This document shows positions 28,578-38,760 of a stretch of 64,000 nt of DNA, in pieces. Numbering within the stretch: the stretch's first letter is position 1; every line of letters starts with the position of its first letter. This DNA is from Hericium rajendrae (Eukaryota; Basidiomycota; Agaricomycetes; Russulales; Hericiaceae), in the NCBI GenBank assembly GCA_033439255.1, contig CM065880.1:1240001-1304000 (forward strand), in the 5' to 3' direction. Both the position numbers and the translations under genes were made by a program. The notes under the pieces are model-generated. The model saw only the letters and a list, made by a program, of their open reading frames with translations, ran no database searches and was not told where the DNA came from.

Positions 28578-28912
28578 CAGCTTCCAGCTTATCCTGAACC
28601 TTACTGGCGTATGGGGGGGTGGTATTGTCCATTCGCTTGTACGAGATCGGCTTGAGCACACGTACTATTGCCTGTTTCTGTACTATCACATTAATTGTAG
28701 ATTTTTTTAAACACATTCGGATATTCAAACACTCCTTAGAACATTTACGAAATAAGCAAGACCTTTTATTGAACATAAACCGAGAAGTACAGCACGACCA
28801 ACTAAGGACAGTACTGAATAATAAGACCAATCACAAACCGAAGCAGAACTAATAGCAAGACCAGAAGCAATTTAATATCACACAAACCCGGTCAGCAACG
28901 ACCTGCCTCGCT

Positions 28913-30067
28913 CTACATTTCCTCGTCCTGGTTGTTACCCAGCTCAGACTCATCAAGCAAGATGAAGTCAGACTCGGTATGTTGAATCTGAGGCTGGGTT
29001 GAAGCAGGCATCACTTGTGATGTGGCAAGTACCTAATGATCTGTCTGTCAGCCTTTTATCCCATCAACAGTGATAAAGGTTCTCTCACGGAAGGTACCGC
29101 TACTGCGGGGACGAGCTGGATGACGTGCGTGAAAGCCAACTTTAAAGATAGGCGAGTTGGCTGGCCAGCTTGACGAAGGCAAGCTACGTCGATATTGAAA
29201 TGAACGTCTACAAGATCACCCTGTGACAAGACAGAGGGCTGCGTCGAAACCAGTGCTCCGGAGGGCAAGCGTTTGCCGAACTCGATCTTCTTCACGACAC
29301 GCCAGTTATTGGAAATCTGGGCCGCGACTTCAAAGGGATCATCCTCCGGCGTCAAAACTGACAGTTGCATGGCATGCCTGCCTCGCATCTAATAGGAATA
29401 TTTATAAAATAAGTCACAGCCGCAACTATCTATTAGTGGATCATACTGACCTTTGTAAAAACGCGACGCTCGAAAGTAATCCTTCCTGGAGTCTCTACAC
29501 GGTTTTCATCGCCGGCCCGGGCCTCCCTAGTAGCAAGACGATGGATATGGTTCAGAGCGACTTCTTGAGGGTAGAACGCGTCTTCGAATCCAAGACCATG
29601 GATGATAGCAAATTGCGTAGCCTTTACTGCGTTTCTCTCCGTCCTAAACAAGAAATTAGACAGATAGACCATAAGAAGACTTATAGAATGCTTACCCGTC
29701 CCAGTTGCCGAGCTGAGAAAAGTTATACTCATGCAGCAACCCTTGAAACCTACCATTCAGCTGAAATAGATCATGAGGCCCGCAAAGAGCCCCGTCCTCG
29801 CGGAAGCGATAGACAAGGACGTTGTCCCGGGTCCGATCAACCGACTGCGGCAAGTGCAGAACAGTAGCCCAGCGACATATACCATCATACGTCGAGGGTA
29901 TCACACGACGATTAGTCATGTTCTGCCTCTGGCCATCAGCAGGAATAACCGCTGCTTGATTGGGCCACTTGTCCCGCGACAATTGCGAACCATCCAATAC
30001 TATTACATTGTAAGCAAGACGAAGAAGCAGAAAAAGAGCTACCATACTGACCTAAAGCGAAAGACAT
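28913..30067 (-). CDS. unknown protein with acidic C-terminal tail, dispersed family member 2
   Basis: Five exons, 30067-30052, 29999-29696, 29643-29451, 29388-29089 and 29032-28913, join in frame to 310 residues. The first exon is tiny (MSFAL plus one base); an ATG further upstream at 30190 is in the same frame and cannot be excluded. Visible segments: VIPADGQRQNMTNRRVIP, STYDGICRWATVLHLP, WRVVKKIEFGKRLPSGALV, GDLVDVHFNIDVACL, LKLAFTHVIQLVPA, and the acidic tail TESDFILLDESELGNNQDEE. The order W-x-VVK, then D-x-V-x-V, then F-x-x-x-I-x-L, then an acidic end is shared with the genes at 6865-8545 and 33699-34903. No known domain or catalytic motif was recognised. Confidence 0.7.
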
Positions 30068-30556
30068 GCTACAACAGAATCCACGCGTTATTGAGATTGA
30101 ACGGACGAAAGATGGTCGGAAAGGTGCAGACCATAACGCTTGCAAATATTTAAGCGATGTGTAGAGTAGGAGCGCCCGGAGCGATTCCACGCAGAGTCCG
30201 CCTTCGAACTGGCCACTGACGTAGACATCTACCCCTCTTCTTTCAATAGCAACTTGCTAAGTGTCAGCGGGTATATTGTCGAAAGGGACAAGGACGTCGC
30301 ATCTCACCGGCTAACTGGTTAGCATAAGAAGTCCTGCAAAAGGGTAATACTCCCATGCTTTGTCAGCGCGTCTTGCTGGAAACCGCTGAGCGCTACGCGG
30401 ACACTTCCATACCCTGCCAACGTTTTCCATGTTCGACAAGATGAGTATTGTCTCCATTTGCCAAATGCTCGCGCTAGCTAACACCTTCTTACTACTACTG
30501 TATTTGTCTATTCCGCAGTAGGATTGCAATGCCATGGACGTCGAATCTATAGCGAA
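30068..30556. other. flank of the TIR element, no firm gene
   Basis: The first part should hold the promoter of the minus-strand gene ending at 30067. A minus-strand open frame of 82 codons (30559-30311) begins exactly at the insertion point of the neighbouring element. It could be the first exon of a gene cut off by the insertion, but neither composition nor splice sites prove it. Confidence 0.3.
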
Positions 30557-31743
30557 CATCTGAAAAACTTACAAGTGGTACATAGCTCTATGAAGTCTAC
30601 ATAGATTTCATAGTTCCATAGCACTGCCCTTTTCTCTGTAGCCCACATAGCCAAAGGGAGATGCTATATAGTGCTATGAAGCTTAAGGGTGATGCTATGG
30701 AGTGCTATCATAACTATGAGAGCTGGCTATGCAGCTATGATAGTATGACTAGCTATGAAAGCTATAAGGCTTATGTGTCTTACATATCCTATATTCAATA
30801 TGTGTCTTATATATCCTACATTTGATATATGTCTCACATATCCTACATTTAATATGTGTCTCATATATTCTATATTCAATATGTGTCTCACATATCTTTT
30901 ATTCAATATGTAGGTCTGCCATATATATTAAAGCAATAAAATCTATTAAATTATAAATCTTTTCTATAGTCATATCAAAATTGATAATATATAATCACAC
31001 AAATATAAACTATTTCCATGCATTAAGATTATATTGATATCATAAACACTAATACTAACTAAAAAGCGAAAATATAATTAAGAGAATATGAGATAAGTAA
31101 GAGGATATAAGATAAGATAAGTAAGATAAGATAAGATAACATTAATCTCAAAAGATAAAGATAACATATAAAAACTTACCGAAGTAACAAAAAGCGAAAT
31201 CTAAAAAACAACTTGAAGACATTAGTATAAGTATGAGCAATAAAGATATCAACAATTAGAGATTACCTTACAGCTGTAAAGACAGCAACAACGAGCAAGA
31301 GACAACAACAAACGAGCAAGAAATAAAGACGAACAAGTAAGAGACGACGATGAGCGACTAAGAAACAACGATGAGCGACTAGGAAACGACGACGAGCGAA
31401 CAAGGAACGACGACGAGCGACCCAAAGACGTCGACGAAGGCGTCGACGTGGCAAGAGACAATGGGGGTTAAAGAGCAAGAGGCAACGCGCGTCGCGCGAG
31501 CCTTATATACGAATCCCGGGCGGAGCCGGGATTCGTGGCTGCCGGGCGCTTGCCGAGCATCGCGTCAGAGACTGGGGCCAGACTTCACTAAATGGCCTTG
31601 GCTCCCTGTGAGCTTCATGCATAGTAGATACTTAAAATGCTCATTCATTCGAATCGTATTTACAATTTATAGAGCTGCTGTTTTTCTCTAAATTTATGCG
31701 ATTTTTCTTGATTTGTAGTGGTTCGAGGAACGTAGCTTCGCTC

Positions 31744-31766
31744 GTTCGGTGGCTGAAGCACCGAAC
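31744..31766 (+). ncRNA. conserved hairpin 1 in TIR element, copy A
   Basis: GTTCGGTG and CACCGAAC form an 8-bp stem around the loop GCTGAAG. Copy B keeps seven of these pairs and the same loop (37407-37427). It lies downstream of the TATA box and upstream of the splice donor, so it would sit in the leader of a plus-strand transcript. That it acts as RNA is inference. Confidence 0.45.
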
Positions 31767-31944
31767 GCGCGTCTTAGTTCGTCTTCTCCCTACTACCATC
31801 ACTCCCCTCTCTCGCCCGTCCCTCCTCTCTCTATCTCTCTTCTCGCCCCCGTCGGATCGAAGACCGGAGGAGGTTAGTAGGATGGCGAGGGCCTCAAAGG
31901 TAAGTAAAAAAAAACGTGTTTATTCGTTTATTCGTGCTAACTTA

Positions 31945-31974
31945 GAGAGTATCGCTCGCACGAGCGATACTCTC
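31945..31974 (+). ncRNA. conserved hairpin 2 in TIR element, copy A
   Basis: GAGAGTATCGCTCG pairs perfectly with CGAGCGATACTCTC (14-bp stem, two-base spacer, so the innermost pair would open in RNA). It lies about 45 bp after the GTAAGT donor. The equivalent hairpin in copy B differs at paired positions in a compensatory way. Confidence 0.5.
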
Positions 31975-31979
31975 GTACT

Positions 31980-33120
31980 TCCCCCTCGCGGGCCTCCTTT
32001 CCCTTCGCCTCCCGCCGCCGCCCCTCCCTCGTCGACTTACTCCCCGACATCGCCGCCATTCCCGCAGGAGCTGGCGCGCCGTCTCCAACGACCGCGACCG
32101 CGTGCGCTGGCGCATGCACACCACCGGATAACGCGTACGCGGGCCCGCCGCCTCGCGCACGAGCTCCGCCCCTCTCGCATGGCCTCGCCGTCCCGCGTCC
32201 CGCGTCCCGCATTGCTGCCCGGCGCGCGGGCCAGCCACCCTCTGCCCGGCCTCCTCGTCTCGCGCAGGGGCCGACACGTTGCGCGCGACCCCGCCATGGT
32301 CCGTGCGCACGGCCAGCGGGACGGGCACGTATGCGCGCACGTCGCCCGTGACCGTGTGCAAGCTTGCCGCAGCCCGACGCCTCGCACGCGCGCCCCGCAC
32401 GTCGCATCCGCACCGCCCTTCCGCGTGCGACTAGTGCGCCTCGCGCGCAGGCTTACTGCGCCGTGCACGGACCCGCGCCAGCACACCGACGTCGCCAGCC
32501 CGCCTCGCGCCTCCTGCACGCAGGACTGCTGCGTTGCGCACGGTCTCCGCGCCGCGTCCCAACCTCAACCGCTTGCGCACGGGTCCCGGGCCTCGCGCAC
32601 GCCCGCCACGTCTCGCACACGCCGCCAAGTCTCTCGCACACGTCGCCACGTCTCGCACACGCCCGCCACGTCTCGAACACGCCCGCCACGTCTCGCACAC
32701 GCCCCTCAACGCATCGGGCACGCGCCCAGCACCGGCAACATCTCGCGCAACCGCCCGCACTTCGCACACACCCACCGCGCCCCTCGCGCGTCCCTCGCGC
32801 CTCATGCACGGGCCCGCCGCCCTTATGCACATTCGCCGCGCCTCGCGCATGTGCCCGTGGCAGCGCGGCGCCTCACGCATGGGCTCTGCGCCTCGCGCGC
32901 ACACCCTACGGCCCCGCGTGAGTCCGCGACAGCCCGGCACCTCGCGCACGGGCCCCAGGCCTCCGCGTTTCCCGCGCGCAGTCTGCGCTCTTGCGCACGG
33001 GCCCCGCCAGCACGCGCACTCCCGTGCACGGTCCGGGGCTTCGAACGTGGCCATCGCGTCTTGCACGCAGCGTCGCGCACACCAGCCGCGCCCTTGTGTG
33101 CATGCACGCCTTGTCGACAC
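31980..33120 (+). repeat. degenerate GC-rich tandem array in TIR element, copy A
   Basis: About 1.1 kb of CpG-dense sequence built on variants of CGTCTCGCACACGCCCGCCA. The period is near 21 bp where clearest, around 32590-32730. It has few stop codons in several frames on both strands, which produces long but meaningless open frames (up to 481 codons from 31696). Confidence 0.65.
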
Positions 33121-33698
33121 CCCGCGAGCAGTCCTGTATAATGTAGTATACTTTAGTGTATTATTAATTGAATATAAATATATTTGACCTGATTTCGAGT
33201 ATAGCATAGCTGGAAATCGTAGACTCTACATGAACTACAGGTATTGTAGCAGTCTGAGAGTCCATAGTAACATTTGAAAGCTCTGTGTGAAACATAGTAT
33301 CTATAGAATACATAGAGGGAGACTAAAAACATATAAGTTACATAGCAGACATAGTAGTGTCCTATTACTATGTAATGCTACATACCCATCACCCATGACT
33401 ATGATAGCTATGATAGCTACCATAGTCCTGTATAGCTGTGTGGCACAACTACATAGCAGCCATAGCACTATGAAATCAGGCATAGCATTGGCTGGCAGCT
33501 ATGTAGATTTCACATTTTTCAGATGAATCGCACCACAAACCTGGATGCGATCGACACCACCCTTGAATTACATCGTTCTAACCCTATGTGCTTGCGCCCG
33601 GAACTTGACCGAGACTCTCCTTTGTTCGTTGGGATACCTTGCAGTCTGTGGATCTGATTTTCACTCTACTGTCCTCCTCTCAATCTCGCTCACAGATC

Positions 33699-34903
33699 AT
33701 GGGCAGAGCTGAAAAACACAAACTGTCCGACATTGTCCCCAGCGACAAACTCCCTAGTGCTACAGAATCGCCTCCGAAGGCTAAATCGCTGAAAACTTCT
33801 GCTACAACTTCGACAACCACAACCGAAGAAGATCACCCTGAAGAACGCGCATCAGGGTCATCCACTACCGAACTGTAAGTCTTCTCGCACGAGCGCGGCA
33901 TTTATAATTCTGATCTGTACTGTAAGAAGTACACAGCATCGCTCGCCTACACCCATTCGCGCAGACATACTGCGCGGTGATGACAACGTCAGTGTTCAGC
34001 TTGATAAAGGAGGAACAAGTGTCCCACAACTCATTGACGGCAAGAATGTGACGACAATCCACGTCGATGACCACCTCATATTATCCCTGGATTATCAGGA
34101 GACTGATGTGCTACAGTAAGCTTCTTTTTGTTCATCAATTTTCCGCCGAATTGAATTTCTGTGGTATTACAGACGTCTTAGCCACTTTCTGTCGTGGAAG
34201 ACAACGGATGGCATCACTTACTCTGTTTTGAATCTACCCACTGATATTGAATGGGCATCATCACATGTATCAGAAGAGAAGAACCTTTGCCGGCGCGGCT
34301 CGCGGAAACCTATTGTCTTTTGGATCCCCGGAACTGTCAAAACTCGCTTCTTCTTCAGTACCGATGGGCAGCCCCTTGAACGCGTGACAGTTTCCGTTGT
34401 TCCTGCCACTAAAGCCGCCTTTGACGCTGCACGCCATATCCTCATGAGATTCTCGTCGCAAACTAGTAAGTAGACTTGGCTTTCTACACAACGACACTAA
34501 TTTCTTTCTTGACCAGCATCTCCGGCTATTGCAGGCGACGCGATCAAGATATCGCGATGGCAGACAACTGCAGAACGCGGGACGCCGTGGAACGTCGTAA
34601 GTACTGTCTATGGTTTTTTCGTCATGAACTTAACACTGCCTACAGGTCAAAGAGTTTACGAATGTTTATGATGCAACGGCCTCATACTTGCCCAAGTCCA
34701 GGATGCGATGTATCAGTGCCACCTCCATTCACTTTGATGATACCGTACTCGTCGAAGCTACGGTTTCCCGGTACAGACCGAAGACTGACAAAACCACCTG
34801 GCAAGCAGCCTTCAACCTGCAGAGCATTTCTCTGCTTGCGCAGTCACCGTCTGTTAACGCGGAACCCATCGTTACCGAAGAAGGCCCTGATGTCGACATC
34901 TAA
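33699..34903 (+). CDS. unknown protein with acidic C-terminal end, dispersed family member 3
   Basis: Five exons, 33699-33874, 33927-34115, 34173-34465, 34517-34596 and 34646-34903, join in frame to 331 residues. The N-terminus MGRAEKHKLSDIVPSDKL is Ser/Thr/Lys-rich and low in complexity. Later segments: HFLSWKTTDGITYSVLNLP, RKPIVFWIPGTVKTRFFF, VSVVPATKAAFDAARHILM, PWNVVKEF, FDDTVLVEATVSRY, AAFNLQSISLL, and an acidic end EEGPDVDI. The W-x-VVK, D-x-V-x-V and F-x-x-x-I-x-L order matches the gene at 28913-30067, so I call them distant paralogues. It begins 173 bp after the right end of TIR element copy A. Function unknown. Confidence 0.65.
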
Positions 34904-35089
34904 AACCCGGAAAATATGACGTGTCCCTTGCGCTCTCACAGCTCACTTGTATACATTCTGCTTATCAGTTTCGACTTAGGTCTTGCATATTCCGGTTCTC
35001 TGATTTGCCCTAGTTAAACGCCCCATGGTCTTGCCTATACTTTTCCGTAAATTTGCCGGTCTTGCCTATTGTTCGTTCGCTCTCGCTAC

Positions 35090-35865
35090 ATGCTCAATAT
35101 ATCGACAGCGTTTGGTCTTAAAATTATTGGTCCTTTGTCTCATCCAAAGTGGGATACTTCCACCTTCCGGGACTTTAAAACCTGTCACGAAATCAGATGC
35201 TCGAGCAACGATTTCCCTCCCCCACTCATCTACCCTGCCGCTAAACTTGACAGTCCATGACAGACTACGGCACTTTTTGGAACATGCCTAGCATTTGTCT
35301 TTTCCTTCTATAACCTAGCTAAGCTAATGTTGATGCATGCGCATAGTTTCGTGACCCCATCGATGAACTACGGCGCACGCTGTGGAACGGCATTTTCATC
35401 CACCCCGATGAAAACCATGTGTTCCCCTTGTCCTCCTTGGAGGACATCCGTTATCATGTAGACAATTGCATGCTCCGCGTCACGAATGACGGACGCATCA
35501 CCCAACAAGAATTCCGCGACCTACTGCACTGCGATGAAGGCATTATTGTTGCCAACGTCTACGACCGCGATCCAGTGGAGTTCGATTGGTACTATACGCT
35601 TTATGCTGCCCCTCAAGAGCATTGCCAGCATCTCCCGGTTAACAGTGTTGCATCCATCGCTCTCAGGACAGCCGAAGAACCCATTCGCGGACCCGTTCTA
35701 GTTGTGAAGAATGGCCCAGAGTCGGGATATTGGGATATAGACGACACAGTCTGTGAGGAGAGATTTGCACGTACCCTCTGGTGGTACTTGATGAGTGGTA
35801 ACGACGTCAAGCAGGTGTTCGGCATGCGCACTCTCTGCCGCCTTCTCGCAGACGGTCCAGACTAG
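35090..35865 (+). CDS. hypothetical protein, two or more exons
   Basis: Not recognised. A first exon may start at the ATG at 35090 (LKIIGPLSHPKWDTSTFRDF) and run to about 35255. The second, clearly coding exon starts after the acceptor at 35346 (FRDPIDELRRTLWNGIFIHP) and ends at 35865, with HCDEGIIVANVYDRDPVEFD and ERFARTLWWYLMSGND. I could not find a donor that joins the two in frame, so the 5' part is uncertain and the gene may be damaged there. It is followed 107 bp later by the second F-box/nucleotidyltransferase-like gene. Confidence 0.5.
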
Positions 35866-37406
35866 TGACTTGTGTTTGTATATGTATCTACTGTCGCGAA
35901 TTGTTAGCTTACACGCCAGTTCAACCATCATCTTATCGTCCACGTTCATCCGCGGGAATTATGCTGTAAACATGGTGATCCCTGACATAGCCTTCTCCCT
36001 TGAAATCTGGCTACGCATCCTCCGCTACAGCGACATAGGCAGTGTCATCGCCCTCGCAGGAACTTCCCGCAAGTTGCGAGCCATCACTTCCACGACAACA
36101 CGCCGGGCTATCCAACACGACCTGTCATACTTCATCGAGCCTATGGCTGAATTACAGACTATAATGTCCAGGCTAGACATTGTACTCATCGGCTCTTTCG
36201 TGCTCGGCGTTCTCTTGAATCCTTTCCGAACCTGGGACGCCGACAATCTGGATTTCCTTTGCAGTTCTAGCACAGCGTTCCAAGCCCTTCCATCAGAAAA
36301 ATGTGTAAGTGGTACATAGCTCTATGAAGTCTACATAGATCTCCTAGCTCCATAGCACTGCCCTTTTCTCTATAGTCAGCATAGCCAAAGGGAGGTGCTA
36401 TGTAGTGCTATAGAGCTGAAGGGCAATGCTATGAAGTACTATCATAGCTATCATAGCTGACTATGCAGCTACCATAGTATGCCCAGCTATCAAGACTATC
36501 AGAACTATACCATTGACATATGCTATATTCAATAGATAGACTTGGTACATCTATCCAAGATCCAAAAGCTATTAGCACTATACAAATTGCTATTGGATTA
36601 TAAAGCCTAGTTAGCTTATGAAGTAAACTTTTTAAGATCTATACATTTTATCACAAAATAGATATAAATTTTATTTATTGTCTCAACAAGTTTGCATTGC
36701 AATGATTAATCAATTAATACTATACTATATTAACTACTATATAATAATATATAGATATTATATAATATTTACAAAGATAACTTACAAAAGAAAAATGACA
36801 AATATATAATCAGAGTCTATCGAAAACAAAATCAAGACCTAATTTAAAAGCATTAGAGAACATTATCAAATAGCTTACAATCATCGAGATAACAGAACTA
36901 TAACGAGAAAAAGCGAAAATATAATCTAAAAAGCTAAGAACATTAAGTATTAATCAACAAAGATAGAAAAGAATTGACTTACAGAATGCTAAAAGACATG
37001 AAATAAAAACAACGAAGGAGACATAAGAAACAACGAGCAAGAAGCGAAAAACAACGAGCGAGACACAAGAAACAACGAGCGAGAGATGAAAGACGAGAAA
37101 CGAGAGATGATGGGGGTTGGAGAGAGAGAGTGAACGCGCGTCGTGCGAGGGTTATATAGGTGAGCGCGGGTTTGCCCGGCGGAGCCCTAAATGTGGCTGC
37201 CGGGACCCGGCCCGGGCACCGTGTCAGACGCCAAGTCCCAGATCTCATTAATTTCGTTCCGCTTTCCAGTAGCTTATAGTACATAAGTTAGAGATGTAGC
37301 CCATTCTATCGAATTATATTTGCAAGCGCTATATACTCTCGTTTTTCCTGAATTTGTGCGATTTTATTTGCTTTGCTAAGTTCGAAAACATTCGAACGCG
37401 CGGCCG

Positions 37407-37427
37407 TTCGGTGGCTGAAGCACCGAA
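37407..37427 (+). ncRNA. conserved hairpin 1 in TIR element, copy B
   Basis: TTCGGTG and CACCGAA pair around the loop GCTGAAG, identical in stem and loop to the core of the copy A hairpin, although the flanking sequence has diverged. Confidence 0.45.
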
Positions 37428-37595
37428 GTCGCATCGTTCGACTTGACTCCACTACCATTCACTACTTCCTCTCGCGTCTTATTCCTCTCTTCCCTCGTCG
37501 CTCCTCAAGTCGAAGGTCGGAGGGGCTTGGTAGCAGCTGGAAGGGGCACAAGGTAAGTAAATAAAGTCTCCTATCCTTGAAGTCGTGCTAATCTC

Positions 37596-37627
37596 GAGGG
37601 TACCGCTCGTTATCGAGCGGTACTCTC
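37596..37627 (+). ncRNA. conserved hairpin 2 in TIR element, copy B
   Basis: GAGGGTACCGCTCG pairs with CGAGCGGTACTCTC around the loop TTAT. Relative to copy A, one T-A pair has become C-G with both sides changed, and one A-T pair has become a G-T wobble. The stem length of 14 is preserved. Confidence 0.5.
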
Positions 37628-37639
37628 GTTTCTTTCACT

Positions 37640-38760
37640 ACTCCCCGCGACACCCCATCATCTTCGACACCCCGCCATCTTCGACACCCCGCCGCTCCTC
37701 TCGCGCACGTACGCACCTCTTTCCATCACCCGCACCTTCGACAACGCCCGCCCCCGCGTACGACTGCGTGTGTCCACGCATCACCCCGTGCAGAGGCTCT
37801 GCTCTGCCCCTGCGGGCCTCCCACAGCCCGCGCCCCCTCGCGCGCCGACCACCAATGGCCCCGTCAACGCCCGACCACGGCTCCACCAGCCCCCGCCTGT
37901 CCGCGCACACGGCCGCGCACGACAGCGCCAGCACATGGCCATGCCCGCCTGTGCCAGCGGACGGCGTGGCACGGTCGCGCCAGCATACGCAAACCAGGCG
38001 TGCCCACGCCGATCCACGGCGCCGCCTGCGCCCGCATGTCCACGCATACGCACGCACGGTCGCGCACGGCAGCGCCAGTGCACGAGCGCGCACGCCTGCG
38101 CCAGCGCATGGACCCGTGCGCACGGCCCCATCAACACCGGCCTCTTGCACACGCAAGCCCACACACTCGCGTCCCCGCACGACAGCGCCAGGGCCACGAC
38201 GCGCACGTTATGCAGAGCCCCACTCCGCCCCGCACGGATCCAGCGAGCTACCCACGGCCGCAGCCCGCGCACGAGCCAAGCAGGTCGCGTGCGATCCGCA
38301 TGCCTCGCGCACGACCCCAACAGCGCATGCACGCCTGCCAGCGCACACCTCCGACTGCTCCGCACCTGTTCACCCCTTGACTACGTGCGCACGGCCACAT
38401 ATGCATGGACAGACAGCAGGCCTGCGTCTGTTCCCGTCAGCTCGTGCCTGCCTGTGCACGCTTTTGCCTGCGTCGGACTGGGTGCGCACGCTCGCGCATG
38501 CCGCAAGCGACGCGTAGTTGCGTTGTTCCCCCCACCTGCGCACGATCTCCATGCCGTGGCAACGGCGCACCCCTGCGATGTCACCGTCGCCGCGCCGCCT
38601 TTCTCGCGTTCGTGCACCCTGCGCGCCGTCTCTCCCGGGACTCACGCCCCGCACTAGTGTGTCCAAGGCGAACACGTGTGACGTGTCCGGCGCCGTTTCG
38701 GTTTGCGCGTGCCGGGCTCTCAGTCTCGCGCACAGCTCACGCGCGTGTCGCCGACAGCGT
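37640..38760 (+). repeat. degenerate GC-rich array in TIR element, copy B
   Basis: The counterpart of the array in copy A, built on variants of GCGCACG and GCCAGCGCA units with no crisp period. Long frames in several registers on both strands reflect stop-poor composition, not genes. Confidence 0.6.

Larger units (their letters stand above)
22582..28655 (+). pseudogene. F-box/nucleotidyltransferase-like gene 1, split by an LTR element
   Basis: The start MPKLFPTWPTETWSNIISSL is F-box-like (P...W..I...L..YDLHMLARTN). Coding runs 22582-23432 and resumes at 28583, ending at 28655; leaving out the retroelement and one CAGCT duplication gives a continuous frame of 307 residues across the join. The middle holds the place where family members carry a G-S...D-x-D nucleotidyltransferase-like motif. 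Here it reads SVISGPFL...TMEVLC, so the Ser and the Asp pair are lost. A Cys-rich C-terminal stretch (CNPQCPFCRRSF) is present. The family appears common in agaricomycetes, function unknown. A truncated protein ending inside the LTR (about 315 residues) could still be made. Confidence 0.75.
30557..33525 (+). mobile_element. 2.97-kb terminal-inverted-repeat element, copy A
   Basis: Ends are CATCTGAAAAA (left) and TTTTTCAGATG (right), with matching subterminal TACATAGCT/AGCTATGTA. The host dinucleotide AA is found on both sides. Layout: about 1 kb of AT-rich sequence with GCTATGATAGCTATG-type repeats; a short repetitive minus-strand frame (31249-31478); a GC-rich core with a TATA box (TTATATA, 31503-31509); a plus-strand leader with two hairpins and a splice donor (GTAAGT near 31900); a GC-rich array of about 1.1 kb; and an AT-rich right end. 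A second copy lies at 36291-39161. No transposase was recognised. Confidence 0.8.

Noticed and set aside
30311-30559. 82-codon minus-strand frame beside the TIR element
   Set aside because: It begins exactly at the insertion junction and has no recognisable motif or confirmed splice site; kept only as a possibility in the flank description.
31696-33141. 481-codon open frame on the plus strand
   Set aside because: It spans the leader, a splice donor, a hairpin and the GC-rich array of the TIR element. Several other frames on both strands are equally open because the array is poor in stop codons, and the translation is Arg/Ala/Pro/His low-complexity.
37585-38657. Long open frames of about 300 codons in two plus-strand registers
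   Set aside because: Same cause as in copy A: a stop-poor GC-rich array. The copy A and copy B translations do not resemble each other as proteins.
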